The notes under the pieces were generated by a model. That model was not told the origin of the DNA, made no database searches, and was given only the letters and a program-made list of their open reading frames with translations. The position numbers and the translations under genes were made by a program. Shown one piece after another: positions 34,101 through 41,185 of a DNA stretch of 57,871 nucleotides (position 1 is the first letter of the stretch; each line of letters starts with the position of its first letter). The stretch is taken from contig NZ_JALKFZ020000164.1 in the NCBI RefSeq assembly GCF_023243075.1, positions 1-57,871 on the forward strand, read 5' to 3'. Source of the stretch: Frankia sp. AiPa1. GTDB lineage: Bacteria; Actinomycetota; Actinomycetes; Frankiales; Frankiaceae.

Positions 34101-37100
34101 CCAGTCGGTGGGTTCGGTGAGCAGGGCGACGTTGCCGGTGGTCCAGTCGACGTGAGGGGAGGGCTCGTCGATGTGCAGGGACCTGGGCAGCCGGCCGTGC
34201 CGCAGCGCCTCGACCATCTTGATCACACCGGTGACGCCGGCGGCGGCCTGGGTGTGGCCGATGTTGGATTTGATCGAGCCGAGGTGCAGGGGTCGGTGGT
34301 CGGGGCGGTTCTGGCCGTAGGTGGCGAGGATGGCCTGGGCTTCGATGGGGTCGCCGAGGGCGGTGCCGGTGCCGTGGGCTTCGACGGCGTCGATGTCGGT
34401 GGGGGTGAGGCCGGCGGCGGTGAGGGCGGCGCGGATGACCCTTTGCTGCGACGGCCCGTTCGGCGCGGTAAGGCCGTTCGAGGCACCATCGGAGTTCACC
34501 GCGCTGCCCCGTATGACGGCGAGGATCTGGTGGCCGCGGCGCCGAGCGTCGGAGAGCCGCTCGAGCAGCACCATGCCGACGCCCTCGGACCAGGCCGTCC
34601 CGTCGGCGGCGGCGGCGAACGGTTTGCACCGGCCGTCCGGGGCGAGGCCGCGCTGGCGGGAGAACTCGGTGAACATGCCCGGCGTCGGCATGACGGCCAC
34701 GCCGCCGGCGAGCGCGAGGTCGCACTCGCCGCCGCGCAGTGCCTGGCCGGCCAGGTGGATCGCGACCAGTGACGAGGAGCAGGCGGTGTCGACGGTGACC
34801 GCCGGTCCCTCCAGCCCCAGCGTGTACGCGACCCGCCCGGAGGCGACCGAGGTCATGCTGCCGGTCAGGACATAACCGCCGTAGCCGTCCGGTGCGTCGG
34901 CCAGCCGGGTGCCGTAATCGTGCGGGGTGACGCCGGCGAACACCCCGGTGGAGCTGCCGCGCAGCGAGGTCGGGTCGATGCCGGCCCGCTCCAGCGCCTC
35001 CCACGCCGTCTCCAGCAGCAGGCGCTGCTGCGGGTCCATCGCGGCGGCCTCCCGTGGGGAGATCCCGAAGAACTCGGCGTCGAAGGTGTCCGCGTCGTAC
35101 AGGAAGCCACCCTCGCGGGTGTAGGACGTTCCCGGACGGCGAAGCTCCGGGTCGTGTAGCGCGGCCAGGTCCCAGCCCCGGTTCGTCGGGAACGGCCCGA
35201 CCGCGTCCACCTCCGCGACGAGCAGGTTCCAGAGTTCCTCGGGGGTGCGGGCGTCGCCGGGCCAGCGTCCGGCCGTCGCCACGATCGCGATCGGCTCGTC
35301 CCGTCCCTGTGCCGCGCCGTCGGGCCCGGCTCCGGTTCCGGTTCCGGCGGCGCGGCCGGGCGCGCCCGCGGTGCCCATGGCCGTGTCGGCGGTGCCGGCG
35401 AGGGCACTGTGCAGATGGGCGGCGAGGCGGCGCGGGGTCGGATGATCGAAGGTCACCGCGCCAGGCAGTGCCACCCCGGTCGCCGCCGCCAGCCGGTCGC
35501 GGAACTCCACCGCGCTCACCGAGTCGAAGCCGAGGTCCTTGAATGTCCGGTCGGGGTTCACCCCGCCGGCGGCGTGACCGAGCACGATCGACAGGGTCGA
35601 CCCGATGACGTCGAGCAGCACCCGCTCCGCTTCGGCTCTCGCCACTGCTGCCAGCCGCCCGCTCGGCCCCGCCAGCCCGCCCGGCCCGGGCAGCTGCGCG
35701 GGGATGGACGTCTGCGAGGTGGACCCGTTGCGGGTGGAGGCGAGTAGCCGCTCGCCTTCCCGGCCGTCCCGGATGTGCCTGCCCGTCTCGGCGTCCCCGT
35801 GGGCGACGCCCTCGATGTTCTGGAGATCTTCGAGGTTCGGAAGACCAAGGATGAAGGGCCGCCGCTGGAACGGGTAGGTGGGCAGCGCCACCCGACGCGC
35901 CCCGGCCGGGAACGAGACCGCCCAGTCGACCTCGACCCCGGCGACGTGTGCCTCGGCCACCGACCGCAGCAGTCGACGTGCCCCGCCGTCGTCGCGGCGC
36001 AGCGTGGCGACCGCCGTCACCGGCACGCCCACGGCCTCGGCCGTGGCGCGGATGCCGCCGATGAGAACCGGATGCGGGCTGGCCTCGATGAACGTGCGGT
36101 GGCCGGCGGCGAGGGCGGCGCGGACGGCTTCCTCGAAGCGGACCGTCCGGCGCAGGTTGGTGTACCAGTATCCGGCGTCCAGGCCGGCGGTGTCGTAGGC
36201 CGCTCCGGTGACGGTGGAGAAGAAGGTGAGTTCGGTGGCCCGCGGGCGCACGAGGCTCAGCCGCTCCAGTAGCGCGTCGTGTAGCTGCTCCACCTGCGGG
36301 GAATGCGAGGCGTAGTCGACCGGAACGCGGCGGACGTCCACTCCCTCGGCGGTGTACCGCGCGAGCAGGGCGTCGAGCGCCGCCGGGTCGCCCGCGACGA
36401 CGGTGGACGAGGGGCCGTTGATCGCCGCCACGGCCAGCAGCCCGCTCTCGCCATCCGGCCGCGTCGCGTCGATCCGGTCGAGCACGGTGGCGGCTGGCAG
36501 CGGAACCGACGCCATCGCCCCGGCCTCGGCCAGCCCCGCGAGCACGCGGCTGCGCCGGGCGACGACCGCCGCGGCGTCCGCCAGGGACAGTCCGCCGGCC
36601 ACCCAGGCGGCGGCGATCTCGCCCTGGGAGTGGCCGATCACCGCGTCCGGACGGACCCCGAAGGAGCGCCACAGCTGCGCGAGCCCGGTCATCACCGCGA
36701 ACAGGGCCGGCTGCACCACGTCCACCCGGTCGAGGGACGGCGCGTCCGCGGCACCGGACAGCACGTCGATCAGCGACCAGTCGACGTGCGGCGCGAGCGC
36801 GTCGGCGCAGGCGGCGATGTGCGTCGCGAACACCGGCGCGGTCGCGAGAAGGTCGCGCGCCATCCCGGCCCACTGCGATCCCTGGCCCGGCAGGACGAGG
36901 ACGACCCCGCCGCCCGGCCTGCCCGCGCCGATCGACCCGCCCGCGCCGATCGGCAGGCCGGTCACCAGCTCGCCGGCCTGCCCGCCGTCGCGCAGCGCGG
37001 CCAGCCCGCCGAGCAGCTCCGCGGGCCCGGCACCCACGACGACCGCCCGTCGTTCGAAGGACGTGCGGGTCGTGGCCAGCGAGAACCCGATGTCGGCGGC

Positions 37101-38558
37101 GCTGGCGTCCGGCCGGCCGGCCAGCAGGTCGTGCAGCCGGCCGGCCTGGGCCCGCAGCGCGGCGTCGGTGCGGGCCGACAGCGGCCACACCACCGGCGAC
37201 GTCGCGGTGGCCGCCGGTTCCGCGATGGGGGCCGGGTCCAAGGCGGGGGCCGGGTCCAGGTCGGGCGCCGCACCGACGATGAGATGGCAGTTGGTGCCGC
37301 CCATCCCGAACGAGCTGACGCCGGCCAGAGGCGGGCGGTCCGCGACGGGCCAGGGACCGTGCTCGGTGTGGACCCGCAGCCGCAGCTCGTCGAAGGCGAT
37401 GTCGGGGTTGGGGAGGGCGAAGTTCAGGCTGGCGGGCAGTTCCCGGTGGGCGATCGCCAGCACGGTCCGGAGCAGTCCGACGATGCCGCTGGCCCCCTCG
37501 AGATGACCGACGTACGTCTTCGCCGAGCCGACCAGCAGCGGTGCGTCGGCCGGCCGGGCGACGCCGTAGGCCGCGCCCAGTGCCGCGGCCTCGATCGGAT
37601 CGCCCACCTTCGTGCCGGTTCCGTGCAGCTCCACGTACTGGATCTCGCCCGGGTCGACGCCCGCCGCCCGCACCGCCTCGCGGATCACCCGGGCCTGGGC
37701 GTCGGGGCTGGGCCGGGTCAGCCCGTCGGTCGCGCCGTCGCTGTTGACCGCGCCGCCGTGGATCACCGCGTGCACCCGGTCGCCGTCCGCCAGCGCGGCG
37801 GCGAGCGGCTTGAGCACGACCAGCCCGCCGCCCTCGCCGCGCACATAGCCGTCGGCCCGCGCGTCGAAGGTGTAGCACCGGCCCGCGGCGGACAGCGCGC
37901 CGAACCGCTCGGCGGCCACGGTGCTCTCGGGCGCCAGGTTGAGCTGCACCCCACCCGCGAGCGCCAGGTCGCACTCGCCGCGGCGCAGGCTCTCCACCGC
38001 AAGGTGCACCGCGACCAGGGACGATGCCTGTGCGGCGTCGACCGTGAGGCTGGGCCCGTGCAGATCCAGGGCGTAGGAGACGCGGTTGGCGATGATCCCG
38101 CGGTTCTGCCCGGTCAGCGTGTGCCGGGTGATCGTGTCCGGGCCGGACCGCGCCACCGCGGTGGCGTGGTCACCGGCGATCGCTCCGACGAAGACGCCGG
38201 TGCGGCTGCCGGCGAGGTCCCCGGGCCGCTGCCCGGCGGCCTCGACCGCCTCCCAGGCGAGCTCCAGGACCAGGCGCTGCTGCGGGTCGAGCTCGGCGGC
38301 CTCACGGGGCGCGATTCCGAAGAACTCCGGGTCGAAGCCGTAGACGTCGTCCAGGTGCGCGGCGGACGTCGCCCCGATCCGGCGGGGCACGGCCGGGCCG
38401 CGGCCGATCGCGTCCTGCCCCGAGCGCAGCAGGTCCCAGAACGCCGTCGGATCAGGCGCTGACGGCAGTCGGCAGGCCAGCCCGACCACCGCTACCGGCT
38501 CGGCGTACAACGGCGCCGGGCCGGTTCCGTCCGTTTCCTGCGTTGATCCACTGCGCAT
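28110..38558 (-). CDS. Modular type I PKS, KSQ loading module and module 1 (PKS-A)
   Basis: This protein of about 3482 aa primes the line and makes the first extension. Loading module: KSQ in which the active Cys is Gln177 (motif DAAQASS), AT (GHSQG near 642, YASH near 750, methylmalonyl), ACP (GFDSV near 1012). KSQ decarboxylates the ACP-bound unit, giving a propionyl starter. Module 1: KS (Cys near 1259), AT (GHSVG near 1748, HAFH near 1852, malonyl), DH (near 2050-2400), ER (about 2700-3003; NFRDVL, NADPH loop HAATGGVGQ near 2830), KR (TGGTGSLG near 3014, Tyr near 3162), ACP (FDSLS near 3360), so full reduction is expected. The DH signature after HAV carries extra residues before the GxxxxP part. 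There is no N-terminal docking helix, as expected for a first protein. ATG 38558 has GAGGAG nine bases upstream; a GTG at 38618 in the same frame is less likely. Confidence 0.95.
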   Translation of the reverse strand: MRSGSTQETDGTGPAPLYAEPVAVVGLACRLPSAPDPTAFWDLLRSGQDAIGRGPAVPRRIGATSAAHLDDVYGFDPEFFGIAPREAAELDPQQRLVLELAWEAVEAAGQRPGDLAGSRTGVFVGAIAGDHATAVARSGPDTITRHTLTGQNRGIIANRVSYALDLHGPSLTVDAAQASSLVAVHLAVESLRRGECDLALAGGVQLNLAPESTVAAERFGALSAAGRCYTFDARADGYVRGEGGGLVVLKPLAAALADGDRVHAVIHGGAVNSDGATDGLTRPSPDAQARVIREAVRAAGVDPGEIQYVELHGTGTKVGDPIEAAALGAAYGVARPADAPLLVGSAKTYVGHLEGASGIVGLLRTVLAIAHRELPASLNFALPNPDIAFDELRLRVHTEHGPWPVADRPPLAGVSSFGMGGTNCHLIVGAAPDLDPAPALDPAPIAEPAATATSPVVWPLSARTDAALRAQAGRLHDLLAGRPDASAADIGFSLATTRTSFERRAVVVGAGPAELLGGLAALRDGGQAGELVTGLPIGAGGSIGAGRPGGGVVLVLPGQGSQWAGMARDLLATAPVFATHIAACADALAPHVDWSLIDVLSGAADAPSLDRVDVVQPALFAVMTGLAQLWRSFGVRPDAVIGHSQGEIAAAWVAGGLSLADAAAVVARRSRVLAGLAEAGAMASVPLPAATVLDRIDATRPDGESGLLAVAAINGPSSTVVAGDPAALDALLARYTAEGVDVRRVPVDYASHSPQVEQLHDALLERLSLVRPRATELTFFSTVTGAAYDTAGLDAGYWYTNLRRTVRFEEAVRAALAAGHRTFIEASPHPVLIGGIRATAEAVGVPVTAVATLRRDDGGARRLLRSVAEAHVAGVEVDWAVSFPAGARRVALPTYPFQRRPFILGLPNLEDLQNIEGVAHGDAETGRHIRDGREGERLLASTRNGSTSQTSIPAQLPGPGGLAGPSGRLAAVARAEAERVLLDVIGSTLSIVLGHAAGGVNPDRTFKDLGFDSVSAVEFRDRLAAATGVALPGAVTFDHPTPRRLAAHLHSALAGTADTAMGTAGAPGRAAGTGTGAGPDGAAQGRDEPIAIVATAGRWPGDARTPEELWNLLVAEVDAVGPFPTNRGWDLAALHDPELRRPGTSYTREGGFLYDADTFDAEFFGISPREAAAMDPQQRLLLETAWEALERAGIDPTSLRGSSTGVFAGVTPHDYGTRLADAPDGYGGYVLTGSMTSVASGRVAYTLGLEGPAVTVDTACSSSLVAIHLAGQALRGGECDLALAGGVAVMPTPGMFTEFSRQRGLAPDGRCKPFAAAADGTAWSEGVGMVLLERLSDARRRGHQILAVIRGSAVNSDGASNGLTAPNGPSQQRVIRAALTAAGLTPTDIDAVEAHGTGTALGDPIEAQAILATYGQNRPDHRPLHLGSIKSNIGHTQAAAGVTGVIKMVEALRHGRLPRSLHIDEPSPHVDWTTGNVALLTEPTDWPTTTTTDDRPRRAAVSAFGISGTNAHLILEVTAGGLETAGAAETTGAVSGTQRGPAGGSGPAGGSGLAGGSGPVLPWVLSGHSEAALRAVAGRLVERVTTAAQAPPPARPSVADIGYALATTRAVLAHRAVVLGAGPDEQLDGIRAVAVGDPAAQVVSGVADTPPGRVAFLFTGQGSQRPGAGRELYSTFGVFATALDEVAEYLDPALGRPVRELLFAEPGSAAAADLDATAYTQPALFALEVALYRLVESFGLRPDRFLGHSVGELTAAHLSGVLGLPDAAALVAARGRLMQAVPALGAMAVLEGTEAEVAALLAHAGPAGAAVDLAAVNGPRSVVLSGDAEAVDELSHRWQQEGRRVRRLRVSHAFHSAHLDPVLDEYRRVLGTLALHPPTIPIVSNVTGLVATDAELTDPDYWVRHLRGTVRFGDGIRTLAAQGVTAFVELGPDAVLAALAEQTLAERIQAEQTPGEQADPALAGAPATAPTVVALLRAKRPETRTVTAALARLHVEGAVPSLDWAAAFGGHPVRPTALPTYPFQRQRHWLVAPVPAGGASRATAGETSADHPLLTGSVELADGSLAFTGSLDPAALPWLADHAVGDPVTGALVLLPGTAFVDLALTAGLRAGAGRVEELVLITPLVLSTEGSTDLQVLVGPAEPAGDGPRRPVTIYSRPADARPGDGEAGTPSPWQRHATGSLRTTETAASLRLPQPRTPATSTADAVTAGIAADATDETDEAGAVSQAGAAGSAHGEGLWPPPDAVPVDVSGLYPRLSADGYQYGPAFRGLRAAWRSGEEILAEVRLPAAAEGPGGQAGRFAIHPALFDAALHAVVGLLSPATTAQAATTPQPAAAAQPAGGTPTPQPTPGTQTPQLAAAVGAEQIRLPFAWRDVTGAARGATELRVRVCPVGADTVTLTLTDPNDTPVATVGGLTLRPVATQTLVEAGLRAVAPRATAGNGLFRLEWPVLDAPADETAPQTSDAADRPARNALAGIVDVVGDATANVAFDVAADVTRAVAADAVEISGLDALRAVLDADGSLPRLIVHRLSGGQGSRLPEPGVVPATHTALAAALRLLRDWLTDDRFAASRLVLVTERAIAAGPGEDVLDLAAAGVWGLVRSARAEHPGRLALLDLDLDLNRDLDRDLGSSPAVARALALLGAQEAEHSELAVRDGEIRHPRLVPVDGSPGDASTPAGALAPPAGVDAWRLDVTAAGSLDNLALLPEPDAHRRLGPREVRVALRAAGLNFRDVLISLGMYPGGARIGAEGAGVVVEIGTAVRDLAPGDRVMGLIQGTLGPLAVTDRRLLTVIPPGWTFGQAAGTPVAFLTAYHGLVGLAGLRAGERVLIHAATGGVGQAAVQLARQRGAEVFGTASPAKWPVLRDHGLDDAHIASSRTLEFADTVRAATGGRGVDVVLNALAGDFTDASLRLLTTGGRFIEMGKTDQRDPATVAAEHPGTTYQAFDLFDVDPERVGAMLADLTDLFATGALTPLPTASFDVRHAGQALRQLSLARHTGKLVLTLPRPLDPTGTVLVTGGTGSLGALAARRLVSHHGVRHLLLASRRGPDAPGAGELATQLLAAGADVTVLAADVSEPSDVRRLLAAVPADHPLTAVVHTGGVLADAVLTSLDPATLHTVLRPKVDGAWQLHVATEGLDLAAFVLFSSVTGLLGSAGQANYTAANTFLDALAQHRRAAGLPAVSLAWGHWAEAGGMAGHLSAADQARMARAGIAPMSTAEGLALFDRVLDAGVVPAAGAEALLIPARLRPPDRSGTGGPATSPLWDGLRAAALRGAAPGSGPRTSHDDGLGAAGTPATGNGAPARNRADALVERLRGRPAEEQHRSLLTLVRTTAAEILGHTSAAAIRPDRGFLESAFDSLSAIELRNRLTRETGTHLSTTLLFDHPTPTLLATHLRDTLFPAALPAASTATPDTPAAATFLPTTAPRTTTDGPAQMTVDGFPIALDDADSVDDTDGFSAQISSADDDEIFDLIDRELGLA
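33883..33936. repeat. Three-copy 18-bp repeat in the module 1 KS-AT linker
   Basis: Three contiguous 18-bp units encode GGSGPA-type hexapeptides between the KS and AT of module 1. Only one base differs among the units. The tract sits in a flexible linker. Confidence 0.85.
34233..35006. repeat. KS block shared with module 2 (copy in the module 1 KS)
   Basis: Partner of 26836-27609 (perfect blocks 34233-34409 and 34733-35006). Between the perfect blocks the module 1 copy has GASNG where module 2 has GQSSQ, so the conversion tract is interrupted there. Confidence 0.9.
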
Positions 38559-38822
38559 CGCTGACCGCTCCTCGTCGTGAACCTTCAGAGCTCGATGTCG
38601 CTCTGGCGAAGTGCACACTTCTCGGGGTGCGATTCAGCGTAGATGGACCGACTGTGGGATCGCTTTGGAGCCGCTAAAGGCTCGGTTTGGTGTTGCCAAG
38701 TGATGGCAGTATCTCTTCCTGGTGAGTGGAGAACTCGGCCCCGGACCGCCTGGAAATGCTACGGTCAGTCCGCCCCCGCCCCCTGTCCGTCAGCGCTTGG
38801 GACGGCGATTCCGGAGGAGCGC
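38559..38822. promoter_or_regulatory. Divergent promoter region between the PKS operon and the monooxygenase pair
   Basis: A 264-bp gap separating the PKS-A start (minus) from the monooxygenase start (plus), so it should hold both promoters. Small palindromes are visible: aagtg-ca-cactt at 38609-38620, about 50 bp upstream of PKS-A; gagcc/ggctc near 38670; and tgcca/tggca near 38697-38712. Any could be an operator for a cluster regulator not present in the window. No -35/-10 pair is convincing. Confidence 0.5.
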
Positions 38823-39983
38823 ATGCAGTTTTTCTCGTTCCATCTCATGCCGTGGCCGTACCTGCCGGCCGACTACACCGAATCCGCCTGGATAACGGTT
38901 CCGAACAAGCTCTATGACCCGCCGCGCGGGCATGACCTGTACAACCGTTATCTCGACGAGCTGGAGTACGCCGAGCAGGTTGGCTTCGACGGTCTCGTCG
39001 TCAACGAACACCACCAGACCGCCTACGGTTCGATGCCGAGCCCCAACCTGTTCGCCGCCATGCTCGCCCGCCGGACGTCCCGCGCGAAGATCGCGGTGAT
39101 CGGCAACGCGCTGCCGCTGTACCACCCGCCGACCAGGGTGGCCGAGGAGTTCGCCGTCCTCGACGTCGTCACCGGTGGTCGGCTGATCGCCGGCATGGTG
39201 GTCGGCGGAGGCCCAGAGTACTACTCGTCCGGGATCAATCCGGCCCAGGCTCGCGGCCGGTTCAACGAAGCCCTCGACCTGGTTCTCCAGGCCTGGACCC
39301 GGCCGGGCCCGTTCGAGTTCCACGGTGAGTACTACCAGATTCCCCGGGTCAACACGTGGCCCCGGCCGCTGCAGCAGCCGCACCCGCCGGTGTGGATTCC
39401 CGGAATGGGGTCGCGGGAGACGATGGAGCTGGTGGCCGCCCGGGGATTCTCCTACGTCGGGTTGCCGTTCTTCCACATCTCGGTCTTTGAGCGGAACTAC
39501 GCAGAGTTCCGGCGGATCTGGCTGGAGGCCGGCCGGGAACCGGCACCGGAGAACCTCGGCCTTCTGCTGCCGATCTACGTGGCGGAGACGGATGCGGCCG
39601 CCCGTGCGGAGTACGAGGAACACCTGTGGTACTTCGCACGCCGGTTGCTCAACGGAGTGCAGATCGCGCCACCGGGATATCAGAGCGTCGCCTCGGCGGT
39701 GAAGCTCATGGGGAACGCGCCGAAGTACCTGTTGAACGTGTCCGACTGGGAGACGGTGGAGGCCGGGTCGTACGCGATCGTCGGCAGCCCGGACACCGTC
39801 ACCGAAAAGCTCATCGATCACATTCGGCGGCTGGGGGTGGGTAACCTGCTCGGCCTGTTCCAGCTGGGTTCCCTGCCGGCCGACCTGACCCGGGCCAACC
39901 TGACGTTGTTCGCCGAACAGGTGATGCCCCGGCTGCGCAAGGAGTTCGCGGCCGGTGTGTCCTGGCCGGAGGTGACGGCATGA
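38823..39983 (+). CDS. Luciferase-like (LLM) flavin-dependent monooxygenase
   Basis: A 386-aa protein of the bacterial luciferase-like TIM-barrel family, which uses reduced FMN or F420. Visible family features are an early NEHH motif after GFDGLVV, the VTGGRL and GMVVGGGPEYY segments, and a late GSPDTVTEKL element that normally lies near the flavin phosphate. ATG 38823 is preceded by GGAGGAG at a good distance; the in-frame upstream extension lacks family similarity and a ribosome site. Its TGA overlaps the next ATG (ATGA), so the two are translationally coupled. It is divergent from the PKS operon. A tailoring role, for example Baeyer-Villiger or hydroxylation chemistry on the polyketide, is inference from position; an unrelated catabolic pair is equally possible. 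Confidence 0.85.
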   Translation: MQFFSFHLMPWPYLPADYTESAWITVPNKLYDPPRGHDLYNRYLDELEYAEQVGFDGLVVNEHHQTAYGSMPSPNLFAAMLARRTSRAKIAVIGNALPLYHPPTRVAEEFAVLDVVTGGRLIAGMVVGGGPEYYSSGINPAQARGRFNEALDLVLQAWTRPGPFEFHGEYYQIPRVNTWPRPLQQPHPPVWIPGMGSRETMELVAARGFSYVGLPFFHISVFERNYAEFRRIWLEAGREPAPENLGLLLPIYVAETDAAARAEYEEHLWYFARRLLNGVQIAPPGYQSVASAVKLMGNAPKYLLNVSDWETVEAGSYAIVGSPDTVTEKLIDHIRRLGVGNLLGLFQLGSLPADLTRANLTLFAEQVMPRLRKEFAAGVSWPEVTA

Positions 39984-40954
39984 CGCAGGCTGCCAGTGTC
40001 TCCTCAGTTGCCAGTGTCTCCTCGGTTGCCAGTGCTTCCTCGGCGGCCGGCTCCCCGCACCACGGCGAGTGGGGCAGCCTCGACGTCGACGGCATCCGCA
40101 TCCGTGTGTTCCGGCAGGGGTCCGGCGTACCACTGGTCTACCTGCACTCGCCGTTCGGCGAGGTGGGTGCGCTCGCGGTGTTCGCGGACCTGGCGGAGGC
40201 GGGCTTTCAGGTGCTGGCACCCGAGCTGCCGGGGTTCGGGCAGTCGGACCCGGTGACGAGCTGGCGGGGGGTCGCCGACGTCGTGTTCACCGTCCGGCGG
40301 ATCCTGGACGGGCTGGGGGTGGAGCGGGCCGTCGTGGTGGGCAGCTCGCTGGGCGGCTGGCTCGCCGCGGAGCTCGCCGTCTGGTTCCCCGAGCGCGTCC
40401 GGGCGCTTGCCCTGCTCGCCCCGGTCGGCCTCCGGGTGGCGGACGACCCGGTCTTCCCCATCTTCGGCGCGGAGGACGACGTGCTGCTGCCGCGCCTGCT
40501 GGCCCGCCCCGCCGAGTTCTCGGCGTATCTCGCCCCCGCCCTGGCCTGGCCCGTGACCCACGACGGCGACGGGAGCGGCGGGGAAGCCGGCGAGGACGGC
40601 GGGGCTGGCGAAGGCGGTGGGGCTGGCGAGGCGGTCGCCCCTGATCCGCTGGCGCTGCCCCTGCACCTGTTCCGGGCGATGGAGGCAACGGCGCGCATCG
40701 GCTGGAACCCCTACCTGCACGATCCCGCCCTCGCCGGCAGACTCACCCTGGTCGGGGCACCGACGCTGGTGGTCCGCGGCGAACTCGACGGCATCCTGCC
40801 CGCCGCCCACGCGGCGGCCTACACCGCGGCCATCCCGGGCGCGCGACGGGTGGAACTCGCCGACTGCGCGCATCTGCCAGCACTCGAGCAGCCCGCCGAA
40901 GTCGCACAGCTGGTGGCCACCATCACCAGATCGGCGAAAGCAGCGTCACCGTGA
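39980..40954 (+). CDS. Alpha/beta hydrolase coupled to the LLM monooxygenase
   Basis: A 324-aa alpha/beta-hydrolase fold enzyme. The nucleophile elbow is GSSLGG with Ser123, an acid candidate is Asp in GELDG near 265, and the catalytic His is in CAHLP near the C-terminus; HSPFG near 56 resembles the oxyanion-hole loop. The first 25 residues are a Ser/Val/Ala repeat from an 18-bp minisatellite, and a Gly/Glu/Asp-rich insert lies in the cap region near 195-225. The start overlaps the previous stop by 4 bp. Pairing with a flavin monooxygenase suggests oxidation followed by ester or lactone hydrolysis; the substrate is unknown. It is not a type II thioesterase by sequence. Confidence 0.85.
   Translation: MTQAASVSSVASVSSVASASSAAGSPHHGEWGSLDVDGIRIRVFRQGSGVPLVYLHSPFGEVGALAVFADLAEAGFQVLAPELPGFGQSDPVTSWRGVADVVFTVRRILDGLGVERAVVVGSSLGGWLAAELAVWFPERVRALALLAPVGLRVADDPVFPIFGAEDDVLLPRLLARPAEFSAYLAPALAWPVTHDGDGSGGEAGEDGGAGEGGGAGEAVAPDPLALPLHLFRAMEATARIGWNPYLHDPALAGRLTLVGAPTLVVRGELDGILPAAHAAAYTAAIPGARRVELADCAHLPALEQPAEVAQLVATITRSAKAASP
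39993..40046. repeat. Three-copy 18-bp repeat at the hydrolase N-terminus
   Basis: Three 18-bp units beginning gccagtg encode ASVSSV-type hexapeptides right after the start codon. The first two differ by one base. The same 18-bp period appears in unrelated genes elsewhere in the window. Confidence 0.85.
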
Positions 40955-40997
40955 GTGCAAGGCAAGCCGGAGGATCTCCTCCTCGTTGAGTGCGCTG

Positions 40998-41185
40998 CTA
41001 TGGGCCGTCAGACAGGTGGCCACGCGGATCCTTGCGTTCGTCGGCGGCGTAGAACGTTCCGCCTTCGAAACTGCCGAAGTCGGTGGGGGCGAGTTCCGCG
41101 CGGCCACCATCCGCTCGACCGCGGCGAGTTGCGCGGGGCGGTGATCCGGGTGAATAGCTGCCGCCGCGCCACTGTAGGAGGTCAC
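40998..41185 (-). pseudogene. Possible small frame-broken ORF after the carboxyltransferase
   Basis: A GTG overlaps the carboxyltransferase stop (TAGTGA) and opens a frame reading VTSYSGAAAA and then HPDHRPAQLAAVERMV. About 95 bp on, coding-like sequence continues in another frame (AELAPTDFGSFEGG through DERKDPRGHLSDGP) to a TAG at 41000-40998. Both segments have high-GC third positions in their own frames only. Joined, they would encode roughly 62 residues, the size of acyl-CoA carboxylase epsilon subunits, and in the right place for one, but the sequence does not resemble an epsilon subunit I recognise. It could be a decayed gene, a sequencing frameshift or chance. Low confidence. Confidence 0.3.

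Noticed and set aside
40969..40982. A ggagga-tc-tcctcc palindrome between convergent genes, as a terminator
   Set aside because: A 6-bp stem with a 2-base loop is too tight to form and has no U-tract.
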